Shown one piece after another: positions 8,724 through 16,237 of a DNA stretch of 64,000 nucleotides. The notes beneath the pieces are model-generated. The model was not told the DNA's origin. It saw nothing but the letters and a program-made list of their open reading frames with translations, and searched no databases. The stretch spans positions 9,730-73,729 of the forward strand of contig JBIOJM010000005.1 of the NCBI GenBank assembly GCA_044450785.1. Reading direction: 5' to 3'. Both the position numbers and the translations under genes were made by a program. Each line of letters starts with the position of its first letter. Position 1 is the stretch's first letter. This DNA comes from JBIOJM01 sp044450785. GTDB taxonomy: Bacteria; Planctomycetota; Planctomycetia; Isosphaerales; Isosphaeraceae.

Positions 8724-9081
8724 AGCCGAGAGTGCGATCAAGGGATTGCTGACTGCGGAGCTCTGCTCAGAGCCATGAATGTGCCGGCGAAGATGGGGCT
8801 TCTGACGCGCGGGTCAGCCCACGGCGGCGGCATCCGCTGGTGCCTCGAACAGGCATCAATGGAAGCAGGCATTTTGTCCTCAATTCCACGAAGGCCAGAG
8901 GTGCGAGAGTCCGGAAAGTCGTCGTGTTCTCTGACGCGCCGATTCCGAAGCGGATCCCGATGGACGGCCCGCGGCTGGCGTAAGCCGACGAGCGGATGCC
9001 TGCATTGGCACCCGGACCGTGTGGGGTTAGAATCACCTGAAGAATGATCCGTTGAGAACACCCAAAGCGGAGGATACAAAA
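8724..9081. other. Non-coding stretch after the broken gene
   Basis: About 360 bases with no supported gene; open frames on both strands here are rich in Arg, Ser and Cys as expected for shadows. It ends with the ribosome binding site of the next gene. Confidence 0.5.
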
Positions 9082-9366
9082 ATGCCGGCACTTTCAGAGG
9101 CCGAGGCCACAGAGAGGCTTGCCAAGGCTGTGGAGAAGGCCAGTGCAGACGAACTCGTGGAGATCTACGACGAGCTGTTCCCGCGAGGACCTTCGCCGCC
9201 TTCGCCGGTGGTGGGCGAGATCGTGAGCCACATTCGACATGGACTGGCGCCGGAAGAGATCGTCGACCTCTGGAACGTCGTGTTCCCCAAGGATCGAAAC
9301 GTATGGTACGACGAAGAAGAGAAGGTCATCCTCTATAACGAGGAGCAGCTCCGATACGCGGAGTGA
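9082..9366 (+). CDS. Small conserved acidic protein, unknown function
   Basis: 94 residues, acidic, starting MPALSEAEATERLAKAVEKA and ending in a Glu/Tyr-rich tail (VWYDEEEKVILYNEEQLRY). A GGAGG site eight bases before the ATG at 9082 fixes the start, although a TTG frame extends to 9052. The segment GLAPEEIVDLWNVVFPKDRNV looks like a conserved helix-turn-strand unit; I recall similar small proteins in Isosphaeraceae but cannot name a family. No signal peptide or metal motif. Its position between an ATPase remnant and a HEPN-like gene may be coincidental. Confidence 0.7.
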   Translation: MPALSEAEATERLAKAVEKASADELVEIYDELFPRGPSPPSPVVGEIVSHIRHGLAPEEIVDLWNVVFPKDRNVWYDEEEKVILYNEEQLRYAE

Positions 9367-9439
9367 CCGGCGGGTCTTGCCAGACTGTACCGCCCGGAGC
9401 CTATCGTGCCGGCCACGGCCCTTCAGCATTTTCAAGAAG

Positions 9440-9880
9440 ATGGAGCGCGAAAACGTCCTCGGCCTCTCGACGATTCGGACTCTCTTTAACAAGTTCTTCC
9501 GCAGGGACCAGAAGTTTTTCAGTGGCTTGCTCGACACTTGGATGAGTCGACCTGACGCAAAGACACGGTTATTCGGGATTCCCCATAGGGTTTACATGGC
9601 GATGACGCCTGGGGACAAGGACGAGGCACGCAAGGAAGCAACCGAGCGGCTCCAAGAGCGGTTCATGACCATCTTCCAACGTCGTCACGATTGTATACAC
9701 AACTGCGACCGCCCGCGGATGTCGCCCCAGCCCATGGATAAAGGACGGACCGTGCTCAAAGTCATCCAGGACGTGGAATACCTCGTCCTTCGCTGTGAGG
9801 AGCAATTCAATGCGGAATTCCGCCAGTTTCTGATCGGCATCGGATGCTCCGCAACGACCATTGCTCTGGCCGGCTATTAG
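9440..9880 (+). CDS. HEPN-like RNase domain protein, probably N-terminally truncated
   Basis: 146 residues from the ATG at 9440. The motif RRHDCIHNCDRPR (about residues 81-93) fits the HEPN catalytic R-x4-6-H pattern, followed by a long helix (TVLKVIQDVEYLVLRCEEQF) as in RiboL-PSP or MAE_28990-like HEPN domains. The same frame stays open upstream to about 9410 with a plausible continuation (PFSIFKKMEREN), but before that the sequence is Arg/Ser-rich shadow, so an N-terminal helix region seems to be missing. HEPN domains act as RNases in many toxin-antitoxin and defence systems. No antitoxin gene is seen beside it. It may be a remnant. Confidence 0.45.
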   Translation: MERENVLGLSTIRTLFNKFFRRDQKFFSGLLDTWMSRPDAKTRLFGIPHRVYMAMTPGDKDEARKEATERLQERFMTIFQRRHDCIHNCDRPRMSPQPMDKGRTVLKVIQDVEYLVLRCEEQFNAEFRQFLIGIGCSATTIALAGY

Positions 9881-9966
9881 AACGAAGAGGCCGGATGTTT
9901 TCCTGATCGGTGAAGGCACCCACACCACCCGCTCGAACGGACTCAATCCCTGCCGAGGCTTTCACG

Positions 9967-10782
9967 ATGCAACCGACCGCGACGCGAGTCTTGATCACCG
10001 GGGGCAGTCGCGGTTTGGGTCGAGCGATCGCCGAACGGCTCGCGGGCCACGGGTCAGCCGTCGGGCTCGTCGCCCGGAACGCGAGCGAAGTCGAAGCCGC
10101 TGCCGCGTTCATTCAGGGATCGGGGGGCCGTGCCTGGAGTTATCCCTGCGACGTCCTCGACCGGGCGCGGTTGGAGGTGGCCGTGGCGAAGTTCCAGGCC
10201 GCCGCCGGCGGCCTGGATGCCCTCGTCTGTGCGGCCGGTCAGCTCCGCGCCATCGGGCCCATGGCGGTCGTCGACCCCGACCTCTGGTGGGCCGACGTCG
10301 AGACCGCGATCCGCGGAGCCCACCATGTCATCCGGGCCAGCCTACCCTATCTGCGGAATTCACCTCACGCTTCGATCTCCGTCCTGGTCGGACCGGGCCA
10401 TCATCATCCGCTCCCGTTCGCCTCGGCTTATGGCTGTGCCCAGGCCGCAGTGGTCCGGCTGGTCGAATCGCTCTCCCGCGAGCTTGCCACCGACGGGGTC
10501 GCCATTTACGCGGTCAACCCTGGGCTCGTTCCCACCGGGCTGATGCGCGGGCTGATCGACACCGGCGAAGGCAGGCGCTGGCTGCCGCAGTTCAACGAGG
10601 CATTCGCCGAAGGCAAGGAAGTCGATCCTTCGGTCGTGGCCGAGATGGTCGAATGGTTGCTCGAGCGCAGGCCGATCGAGCTCACCGGCCGCGTGGTCGC
10701 CGCACCGTTGTCGCCCACCATCCTGGAGACACGACTGGAACGGGTGCAGTCGGAGGACCTCAACGTCCTGCGCCTTCGCTGA
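9967..10782 (+). CDS. SDR-family protein with altered active site
   Basis: 271 residues, Rossmann-fold short-chain dehydrogenase/reductase. The cofactor motif TGGSRGLG is intact near the N terminus (ITGGSRGLGRAIAERL). The expected YxxxK is SAYGCAQ: Tyr155 is kept but Lys is Gln159, and no Ser is present about 13 residues before the Tyr (the stretch is VLVGPGHHH). Normal SDR catalysis is therefore doubtful. The start at 9967 has GAGG eight bases upstream; an in-frame start at 9910 lacks support. It is first in a plus-strand cluster with an ACT protein, an acyl-CoA-dehydrogenase-like protein and a DUF2325-like protein. Confidence 0.8.
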   Translation: MQPTATRVLITGGSRGLGRAIAERLAGHGSAVGLVARNASEVEAAAAFIQGSGGRAWSYPCDVLDRARLEVAVAKFQAAAGGLDALVCAAGQLRAIGPMAVVDPDLWWADVETAIRGAHHVIRASLPYLRNSPHASISVLVGPGHHHPLPFASAYGCAQAAVVRLVESLSRELATDGVAIYAVNPGLVPTGLMRGLIDTGEGRRWLPQFNEAFAEGKEVDPSVVAEMVEWLLERRPIELTGRVVAAPLSPTILETRLERVQSEDLNVLRLR

Positions 10783-10919
10783 ACCGAGTTGTGCCGTCCG
10801 TGCCCCGCGGCGGGCCTGCCGGCTCAATGGCCATTGACCGGAGTCCATTGGAATAATTAAACTTGTGATGGGAGAACGTCTTTGCGCGCACGGCTTGAAC
10901 GAGCACCGCGAGGGCCCTC

Positions 10920-11411
10920 ATGGAATTTGGTGAGGATGATGGCGGCAGCGAGGTTGAGCTCGAAACGCTCCACGGACGAAGCTGGCCGACGGTAACTCAG
11001 TACTCGGTCTTCCTGGAAAACCGGGTGGGCCAGTTGCTGGAGGTCTATCGGTCGTTTCAGGGGACCCGGGTCAAAATCGTCGGATTGACGATCTCCGACT
11101 CGGCCGATTGTTCGATCTTGCGCTTGATCTTGAGCCATTCGGAGCAAGGCCGGGAAATCCTCGTCCTCAATAAATTTGCGTTCGCCGAGAACGAGCTGCT
11201 GGTGGTCGAGCTTCCCCTGGGCCCGCAGTCGCTTGCGGACCTGTGCGTGGCGCTCCTGCAAGCCGAGATCAGCATCCACTATGCCTATTCCCTGCTCGTA
11301 CATCCTCGGAATCGCGCGGCCGTGGCCATGCACATCGACAACGTCGAGCAGGCCAGTGTGACCCTGCGCGACATGGGTTTTGAAGTCCTGTGCGAGGCCG
11401 ACCTCGCCTAG
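10920..11411 (+). CDS. ACT-domain regulatory protein
   Basis: 163 residues with two ACT-like beta-alpha-beta units: TQYSVFLENRVGQLLEVYRS near residue 27 and SIHYAYSLLVHPRNRAAVAM near residue 117. ACT domains bind amino acids and regulate metabolic enzymes. Free-standing tandem ACT proteins like this are often labelled acetolactate synthase related, but no catalytic domain is present. A GAGGG lies just before the ATG at 10920. It is 66 bases from the next gene on the same strand, so they may be co-expressed. Confidence 0.75.
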   Translation: MEFGEDDGGSEVELETLHGRSWPTVTQYSVFLENRVGQLLEVYRSFQGTRVKIVGLTISDSADCSILRLILSHSEQGREILVLNKFAFAENELLVVELPLGPQSLADLCVALLQAEISIHYAYSLLVHPRNRAAVAMHIDNVEQASVTLRDMGFEVLCEADLA

Positions 11412-11477
11412 TCGAGGCGACTGAAGGCCCGAGCCGCCCGGTCGGCGCGGGCATCGTTGTCGAGGTAAAGGGCGTCC

Positions 11478-12581
11478 ATGAGTCGTTGTCTCCTGGATAA
11501 CCTCGACTGGACCGAGCCTGAGCCCGAGCTGGAGCGGATCGCCCGCCTCACGGCACAACTTGCCGATGAAGACGCCCGCGCGGATGACGGCGATGAATGG
11601 CCAAAGGGACTCTGGAGCCTGCTCGAGCGCGGCGGCGCGACGCGATGGTCGCTTCCGAAAGAGTTCGGAGGCGAATCGTGCCCCCGGCCCTTGCTGGTCG
11701 AGCGCTATGCGCGACTCGCGGGGGGGAGCCTGACCGCGGTCTTCATCCTTTCCCAGCACGATGCGGCCGTCCGCCGGCTGATGGCCGCGCCGGCGAACGC
11801 GGCAGCGGCTCGATGGCTTCATGCCATCGGAGCAGGTTGTGCCTTCACGACCGTCGGGATCTCGCATCTCACCACGTCCCGGCGACTGGGCCCTCGAGCG
11901 ATCACGGTGGTCGAGCTCGCGCGGGGGGGTTATCAACTTGATGGGACGATCCCCTGGGTCACGGCCGCCTGTCGAGCTGACCTTTTCGTCACCGGCGCTG
12001 CCCTCGACGATGGCCGGCAGATGTTGATCGCCCTGCCGGCGGATCGACGGGGCGTGGTCGTGAGCCCGCCGTTTCCCCTGGCCGCGCTCCAGGCTTCCTG
12101 CACTTCCCAGGTCGTGCTCGAGGCCGTCCAGGTGGATGATTCGGACCTGCTGGCCGGCCCCGCTCTCGATATCATGTCGCAGCCCGGCGCGGTCGGTACG
12201 GCCGGCCTGGAAACCTCGGCGCTGGCGCTGGGGCAGGCGCGGGCGGCCCTGGCCGCGCTCGTCGAGATGGCCCCGGAGCGCAGCGAGCTGGCCGAGCCGC
12301 TGGAAGTCCTCTGCGAAAACTGGAAGCTGCTGTGGGGCCAGCTCATGGCCCAGGCCCGAGGCGAAGCGGACGCCGTCTCCCCCACCGAGATCCGCACGCA
12401 GGCCAACGCCCTGGTCCTCCGCTCGACCCAGGCTTTTCTGACGGCGCGCAAGGGCACCGGCTTCCTCCGGACCGAGCCCGCCCAGCGCTGGGCGCGCCAG
12501 GCCCTTTTCTTCCTGGTCTGGTCCTGCCCGGCGCCCGTCGCACAGGCCGCCATCCGCGGCCTTGCCGGCTTGTGCCAATAG
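11478..12581 (+). CDS. Acyl-CoA dehydrogenase-like flavoprotein
   Basis: 367 residues with the three-part acyl-CoA dehydrogenase layout: an N-terminal helical part (WSLPKEFGGESCPRPLLVER), a middle beta domain (CAFTTVGISHLTTSRRLG, then YQLDGTIPWVTAACRADLF) and a C-terminal helical bundle. This family oxidises acyl-CoA or related substrates with FAD. The C-terminal part is shorter than in classical members and the catalytic Glu cannot be placed by eye, so an unusual substrate or a hydroxylase-like activity is possible. The next gene begins 28 bases downstream. Confidence 0.75.
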   Translation: MSRCLLDNLDWTEPEPELERIARLTAQLADEDARADDGDEWPKGLWSLLERGGATRWSLPKEFGGESCPRPLLVERYARLAGGSLTAVFILSQHDAAVRRLMAAPANAAAARWLHAIGAGCAFTTVGISHLTTSRRLGPRAITVVELARGGYQLDGTIPWVTAACRADLFVTGAALDDGRQMLIALPADRRGVVVSPPFPLAALQASCTSQVVLEAVQVDDSDLLAGPALDIMSQPGAVGTAGLETSALALGQARAALAALVEMAPERSELAEPLEVLCENWKLLWGQLMAQARGEADAVSPTEIRTQANALVLRSTQAFLTARKGTGFLRTEPAQRWARQALFFLVWSCPAPVAQAAIRGLAGLCQ

Positions 12582-12609
12582 GTCGAGCCTTTTGCAATCA
12601 GAGGGTGAG

Positions 12610-13584
12610 ATGGCGGATTGGCAGATCGCCCAGATCGAGGCATCCTGTCGGAGGAAGGCCGAGGCGGCTCGCTGGGCTGCGGAATGCCAGCGCCGGCTTC
12701 GACAGGGATATGATCCCCAGGTCGAGGACCGCCCGCCGGAGCCGGAGATCGCCGAGTTGGCCGATCGGCTGACGGATGACTTCTACTGGCTGAATGCCTC
12801 GGATGCAGCGCGACCAGCCGATCTTTCGTTGCTCGACGATCTCGGCGGGTGCTTCGAAGTGGTTGCCCTGGCGCTGTTGCTGGTCCGGGAAATTGGGGAG
12901 AACGCCAAGGTCCTGGAACATGTGCTGCCCGTGATTGCCGAAGCCCAGTCGGCGCTGCGGGCGGGGATCCGGAGAGTCGGGGCAGCGGACGATACCGATC
13001 AGGGGCAGGTCTTTGATTGGCTGAAGACGACCGCTGCCCGGCATCGTGTTTACATCAAACGGTTCATGCGGGTCGACGACGCGGCCGATCCCACGCGATG
13101 GACCGAGCTCCTGACCCGTCTCGAGAAGCTGGAAGAGCGACACGGTCCGACCGGGAGACGATCCCAGCACGACCACTTCCTGGCGTCCGGTTCATCGACC
13201 GCGGAGTCATCGGTCTCCCACGAGCCGACCGCCGAGGTGAAAACGGTTGCTCGTTTGCTGGGTGGAAGGAGCGTCGTTTTGATCGGGGGAAGCCGCCGCC
13301 CTTTGGCCCAGGAATCCCTGGAGAATGCTTTCGGGCTCAAGGAGTTGATCTGGATCGAGACGAAGGAACATCAAGCGGTCGCAGCGTTCGAGCCACTGAT
13401 TGCACGCCCGGACGTCGCCTTGGTCTTGCTGGCGATCCGCTGGTCGAGCCATGCGTTCGGCGACGTGAAGCCGCTCTGCGACCGCCACGACACGCCGCTG
13501 GTGCGGCTCCCGGGCGGTTACAACCCCAACCAGGTTGCCGCCCAGGTCCTCGCGCAGTGCAGCGGACAACTTGAAGGAGGTTAA
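12610..13584 (+). CDS. DUF2325-like protein, unknown function
   Basis: 324 residues. The N-terminal half is helical and charged. The C-terminal part (about 215-315) reads like DUF2325: SVVLIGGSRRPLAQESLENA, then a strand-helix pattern ending in VRLPGGYNPNQVAAQVL, with a conserved-looking SSHAFGDVKPLCDRH segment. DUF2325 is a small Rossmann-like domain with no assigned reaction. The start at 12610 has GAGGG upstream; the frame extends to 12562 inside the previous gene without support. Confidence 0.65.
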   Translation: MADWQIAQIEASCRRKAEAARWAAECQRRLRQGYDPQVEDRPPEPEIAELADRLTDDFYWLNASDAARPADLSLLDDLGGCFEVVALALLLVREIGENAKVLEHVLPVIAEAQSALRAGIRRVGAADDTDQGQVFDWLKTTAARHRVYIKRFMRVDDAADPTRWTELLTRLEKLEERHGPTGRRSQHDHFLASGSSTAESSVSHEPTAEVKTVARLLGGRSVVLIGGSRRPLAQESLENAFGLKELIWIETKEHQAVAAFEPLIARPDVALVLLAIRWSSHAFGDVKPLCDRHDTPLVRLPGGYNPNQVAAQVLAQCSGQLEGG

Positions 13585-13784
13585 TTGATGAAATGGCGCA
13601 TGGTGAGGATGCAGGAACGAGCAAAACCCGGGACCCTCTTCGTCCACTTCAACGGCGCGGCTGGGAACGTCACAGCGGGCAAGTACAACGACGGCTTTCT
13701 CGAAAAACCGACCGGTCCTGGCCAATCGCCTGGCTGAAGGGATGGCCGCCGCGCTGACCGATTCGGCCGCCCACAAGACGGCAA

Positions 13785-13967
13785 TCACTGTCGGATTAAA
13801 GGCGGTGTGGCGGGGCGCTCCTGCATCGTGCTCTCGGTGACGTAGAACGAGAGCTCACGGGGGGCGTCGGCGATCGCGGACCTGGTCTCGACCAGGCCCC
13901 AGTTCTGGTAGGTGTCCCCGTAGAACCAACTGTCGGTCGTGCGCGGTCCGAGGCGCATCCCATCAGG
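13785..13967 (-). pseudogene. C-terminal remnant of a secreted-type protein
   Basis: Reading the minus strand from 13967 to the stop at 13785 gives a 60-residue fragment with the protein-like core RTTDSWFYGDTYQNWGLV followed by ADAPRELSFYVTES. The upstream frame is closed by a stop at 13968-13970 and no start fits. The fragment resembles the end of planctomycete sialidase or glycoside-hydrolase-like proteins from memory, but no catalytic residues are present, so the family is uncertain. It marks the edge of a decayed segment. Confidence 0.45.
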
Positions 13968-14118
13968 TCAACCTCCCGGTGAGTGTGCCGACACGGTCTT
14001 CATTAGTGGCCACAATCGCTTCATAATACTGCCATTCCCGGGACGCTTGGCCGAGAACACGTCGCGGGTCGCGGTCTCCGAACCCCCGAAATCATCGCGT
14101 GCCACCCCGAGGTCTCTC

Positions 14119-15666
14119 ATGAAAGTCACTCCGCCGATCGCGCTGGGCGTGCTGATCACTCTGTTCATCGGGACGACCGCTTCCGCGGACGAGCGGCCCG
14201 CGCGGTCAAGGCGTGTGCTGTATAACTTCGACGGCGATTCGTGCATGTTCACGAAGGCGGGGAGCAAGGGCCCCGTGGCGATCACGCGCGAGGACCTCTC
14301 TCGCCTCATCGAGGAAGTGGCCTACGACGGAAGTCAGGTCGATACGATCCTGGTGTGCGTGAACGCCCAGGTCATGTACTACCCGACGAAGGTCGGCACG
14401 ATACGCGGCACGCACTCGACGTCCGAGGAACGGGCCCGATGGCCGGCATCAGAGACGCGGCGATTCGAAAACCTCCGGCAGTTCTTCGACGCCGGGATCG
14501 ACCCCTACGCCGTGATGCTGGCCGACACCCGCCGGCGCGGCAGGGAAGCGCTCCTGACATTCCGCATGAACGACGACCACGGCAATGACTTCCTCCGCAC
14601 CCGGTTCTGGGCCGACCACGCTGATTGTCGTCTGGGCAGAGGGGCATTGGACTTCGGCAAGAGCGAGGTGCGGGAGCATGTGTTCCGTCTGATCGAGGAG
14701 GCGGTGCGTCGGTACGACTGTGACGGCGTCGAACTCGACTTCAACCGCTTTCCCACGTTCTTCAAGGGCGGGACCACGGAGGAACGCGTCGCGACGATCA
14801 ACGCCCTCGTGGTGCGCGTTCGGGGCATGCTGGACGAGGTCGGAAGCAAGCATGGCCGTCGCCTGGTGCTGGGCGTGCGAGTGCCGTCGAACTACGGGAG
14901 AACGCCCCCGACCCTCGCGACGAGCCGGGCGATCGGCTGCGACCCCGCGGCCTGGGCGAAGAACGGCTGGGTTGATTTCGTGACCGTCTCCGAATTCCTC
15001 TTCAATCGCGACGATCTGCCGATCCGCCCGTGGAAGGACGCGATCCGGGAAGTCCCGGTCTACGGCGGGATCGAGTGCACGGCCGGGGGCAAGAAAGAAC
15101 TGTATCTCACCCCCGAGCAATACCGCCGGTCGGCCCGGCATCTCCGGAACGAGAGTGCCGACGGTATTTATCTGTTTAACTTCTTCACGACCCGCGAGTA
15201 CGGGGCGGAGGCCTTTGAACCACCGTTCGACGTACTCCGCGACCTGGTGGGCCCTGTCACCGTGCCCTCGAGATTAGCTCCTCAAGGGGCGAGCGGCGCC
15301 GAGTTCCCCAGATTCTCCGGTCGACTCTACCAGATCGACTTCGGAAATCCGATCATGCCGTTGGTTGCAGAAACGTACGAGAACGCAGCAGGGAGTGAAC
15401 CGAGCATGAAACGATCCGAACCGACGCGGCGGAATGTACTGGGACTCGCGGGCCTCGCCACGGCCTCTCTGGCCCTGCCTGAAGCGGCCGCCCGTGCGCA
15501 GGAGGCCGCCCGCCGCGGTCGGCCGGCCCTCAAGATCACCGACGTGAAGACGATCCTCACCCAGCCCGCGGGCGAGCACCTCGTCGTTGTGAAGGTGCTC
15601 ACAAACGAACCGGGGCGGAATCGCGGGACCGACCGCCGCCTCGACGGCACGATCGTGAGGCCGTGA
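14119..15666 (+). CDS. Secreted glycosyl-hydrolase-like protein, fused in frame to a truncated enolase-superfamily protein
   Basis: 515 residues. Residues 1-24 form a signal peptide (ALGVLITLFIGTTASADE). Residues about 30-400 look like a GHL10-type TIM barrel: YNFDGDSCMF, a central RYDCDGVELDFNRFPTFF with the acidic pair expected of a hydrolase, and GWVDFVTVSEFLFN. The likely substrate is a carbohydrate, not known. From residue 430 the frame runs into what should be a separate protein, starting with its own Met, a twin-arginine signal (TRRNVLGLAGLA) and LKITDVKTILTQPAGEHLVV. The true end of the hydrolase is unclear; it may have lost its stop codon. The start has CGAGG upstream. Confidence 0.7.
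   Translation: MKVTPPIALGVLITLFIGTTASADERPARSRRVLYNFDGDSCMFTKAGSKGPVAITREDLSRLIEEVAYDGSQVDTILVCVNAQVMYYPTKVGTIRGTHSTSEERARWPASETRRFENLRQFFDAGIDPYAVMLADTRRRGREALLTFRMNDDHGNDFLRTRFWADHADCRLGRGALDFGKSEVREHVFRLIEEAVRRYDCDGVELDFNRFPTFFKGGTTEERVATINALVVRVRGMLDEVGSKHGRRLVLGVRVPSNYGRTPPTLATSRAIGCDPAAWAKNGWVDFVTVSEFLFNRDDLPIRPWKDAIREVPVYGGIECTAGGKKELYLTPEQYRRSARHLRNESADGIYLFNFFTTREYGAEAFEPPFDVLRDLVGPVTVPSRLAPQGASGAEFPRFSGRLYQIDFGNPIMPLVAETYENAAGSEPSMKRSEPTRRNVLGLAGLATASLALPEAAARAQEAARRGRPALKITDVKTILTQPAGEHLVVVKVLTNEPGRNRGTDRRLDGTIVRP
15406..15666 (+). pseudogene. Truncated Tat-exported mandelate-racemase/enolase superfamily gene
   Basis: From the ATG at 15406, preceded by AGGGAGTG, the sequence encodes a twin-arginine leader (TRRNVLGLAG) and the first beta-strands of an enolase-superfamily capping domain (LKITDVKTILTQPAGEHLVV). 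After NEPG the similarity ends and the frame stops 20 codons later. The metal-binding barrel is absent, so this is a 5' remnant created by a deletion. The same frame stays open after the stop to about 15890 without recognisable content. Confidence 0.6.
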
Positions 15667-15900
15667 GATGTCGGCAACTGGATTGCCGGGCTGACGGGCT
15701 TCCCGTCGGCCCGGCATTGGGAAAAGCACGGCGCGGGGCTCGCTCGCGTGTCATTCGACTATTTGATTGACAGCGTGTTGATTGGACCAATAACATGGTT
15801 GATCGGTTTCTCCGCGGATGAATCAGTGCTTCGAAGCTGGACAGCACCTTTGTATCTGCGCGGAAGCGAGCCGGCGGCGCTGCCTGGCTGACGTGATTCT

Positions 15901-15956
15901 GTGGAACTCAGCGCCCTGGCAAGGTGAGGTGGAACTCAGCGCCCTGGCAAGGTGAG
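15901..15956. repeat. 28-base direct repeat, two perfect copies
   Basis: The unit begins GTGGAACTCAGCGCCCTGGC and occurs twice back to back without mismatch (15901-15928, 15929-15956). It may be a local duplication or the junction of two mobile-element ends. Confidence 0.85.
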
Positions 15957-16046
15957 AATGTGCCTAACACTCTCTCGACGATCACCTTGTGACGAAAAAA
16001 GCCCCTCTGGACGTCGTCCTGCTCCGTGTTCAGCGCCGAAGAATTC

Positions 16047-16208
16047 TCAGGCCGCGCGTTCGGTTTTTGGGTAGTACGGTTCCTGTTCATAGAGAGCGCA
16101 GATCGTTCTCGCTTCGTTGAAATCGGGCGGATTCGGGAAAATGAGTGTTAGGTTCTGCCCGTCAACCGAGTATTCCTCACCGAACATACAGATCTCGTCG
16201 GCCCGCAT
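16047..16208 (-). CDS. Possible small protein, unknown
   Basis: 53 codons from an ATG at 16208, with protein-like composition (MFGEEYSVDGQNLTLIF, then NEARTICALYEQEPYYPK). No ribosome binding site or family was recognised, and the frame extends upstream into the antisense of the kinase gene. It could be a small gene or a remnant. Confidence 0.25.
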   Translation of the reverse strand: MRADEICMFGEEYSVDGQNLTLIFPNPPDFNEARTICALYEQEPYYPKTERAA

Positions 16209-16237
16209 GATCACGGCGGTTCTTTGGAAACGCAGCC

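Larger units (their letters stand above)
15667..16237. other. Decayed intergenic region
   Basis: It holds a 28-base tandem duplication (15901-15956) and one doubtful minus-strand small frame (16047-16208). The rest shows no recognisable gene; it follows two pseudogene fragments and looks like a rearrangement scar. Confidence 0.5.

Noticed and set aside
10857..12578. Minus-strand open frame of 573 codons
   Set aside because: Antisense to the ACT and acyl-CoA-dehydrogenase-like genes; composition is that of a high-GC shadow.
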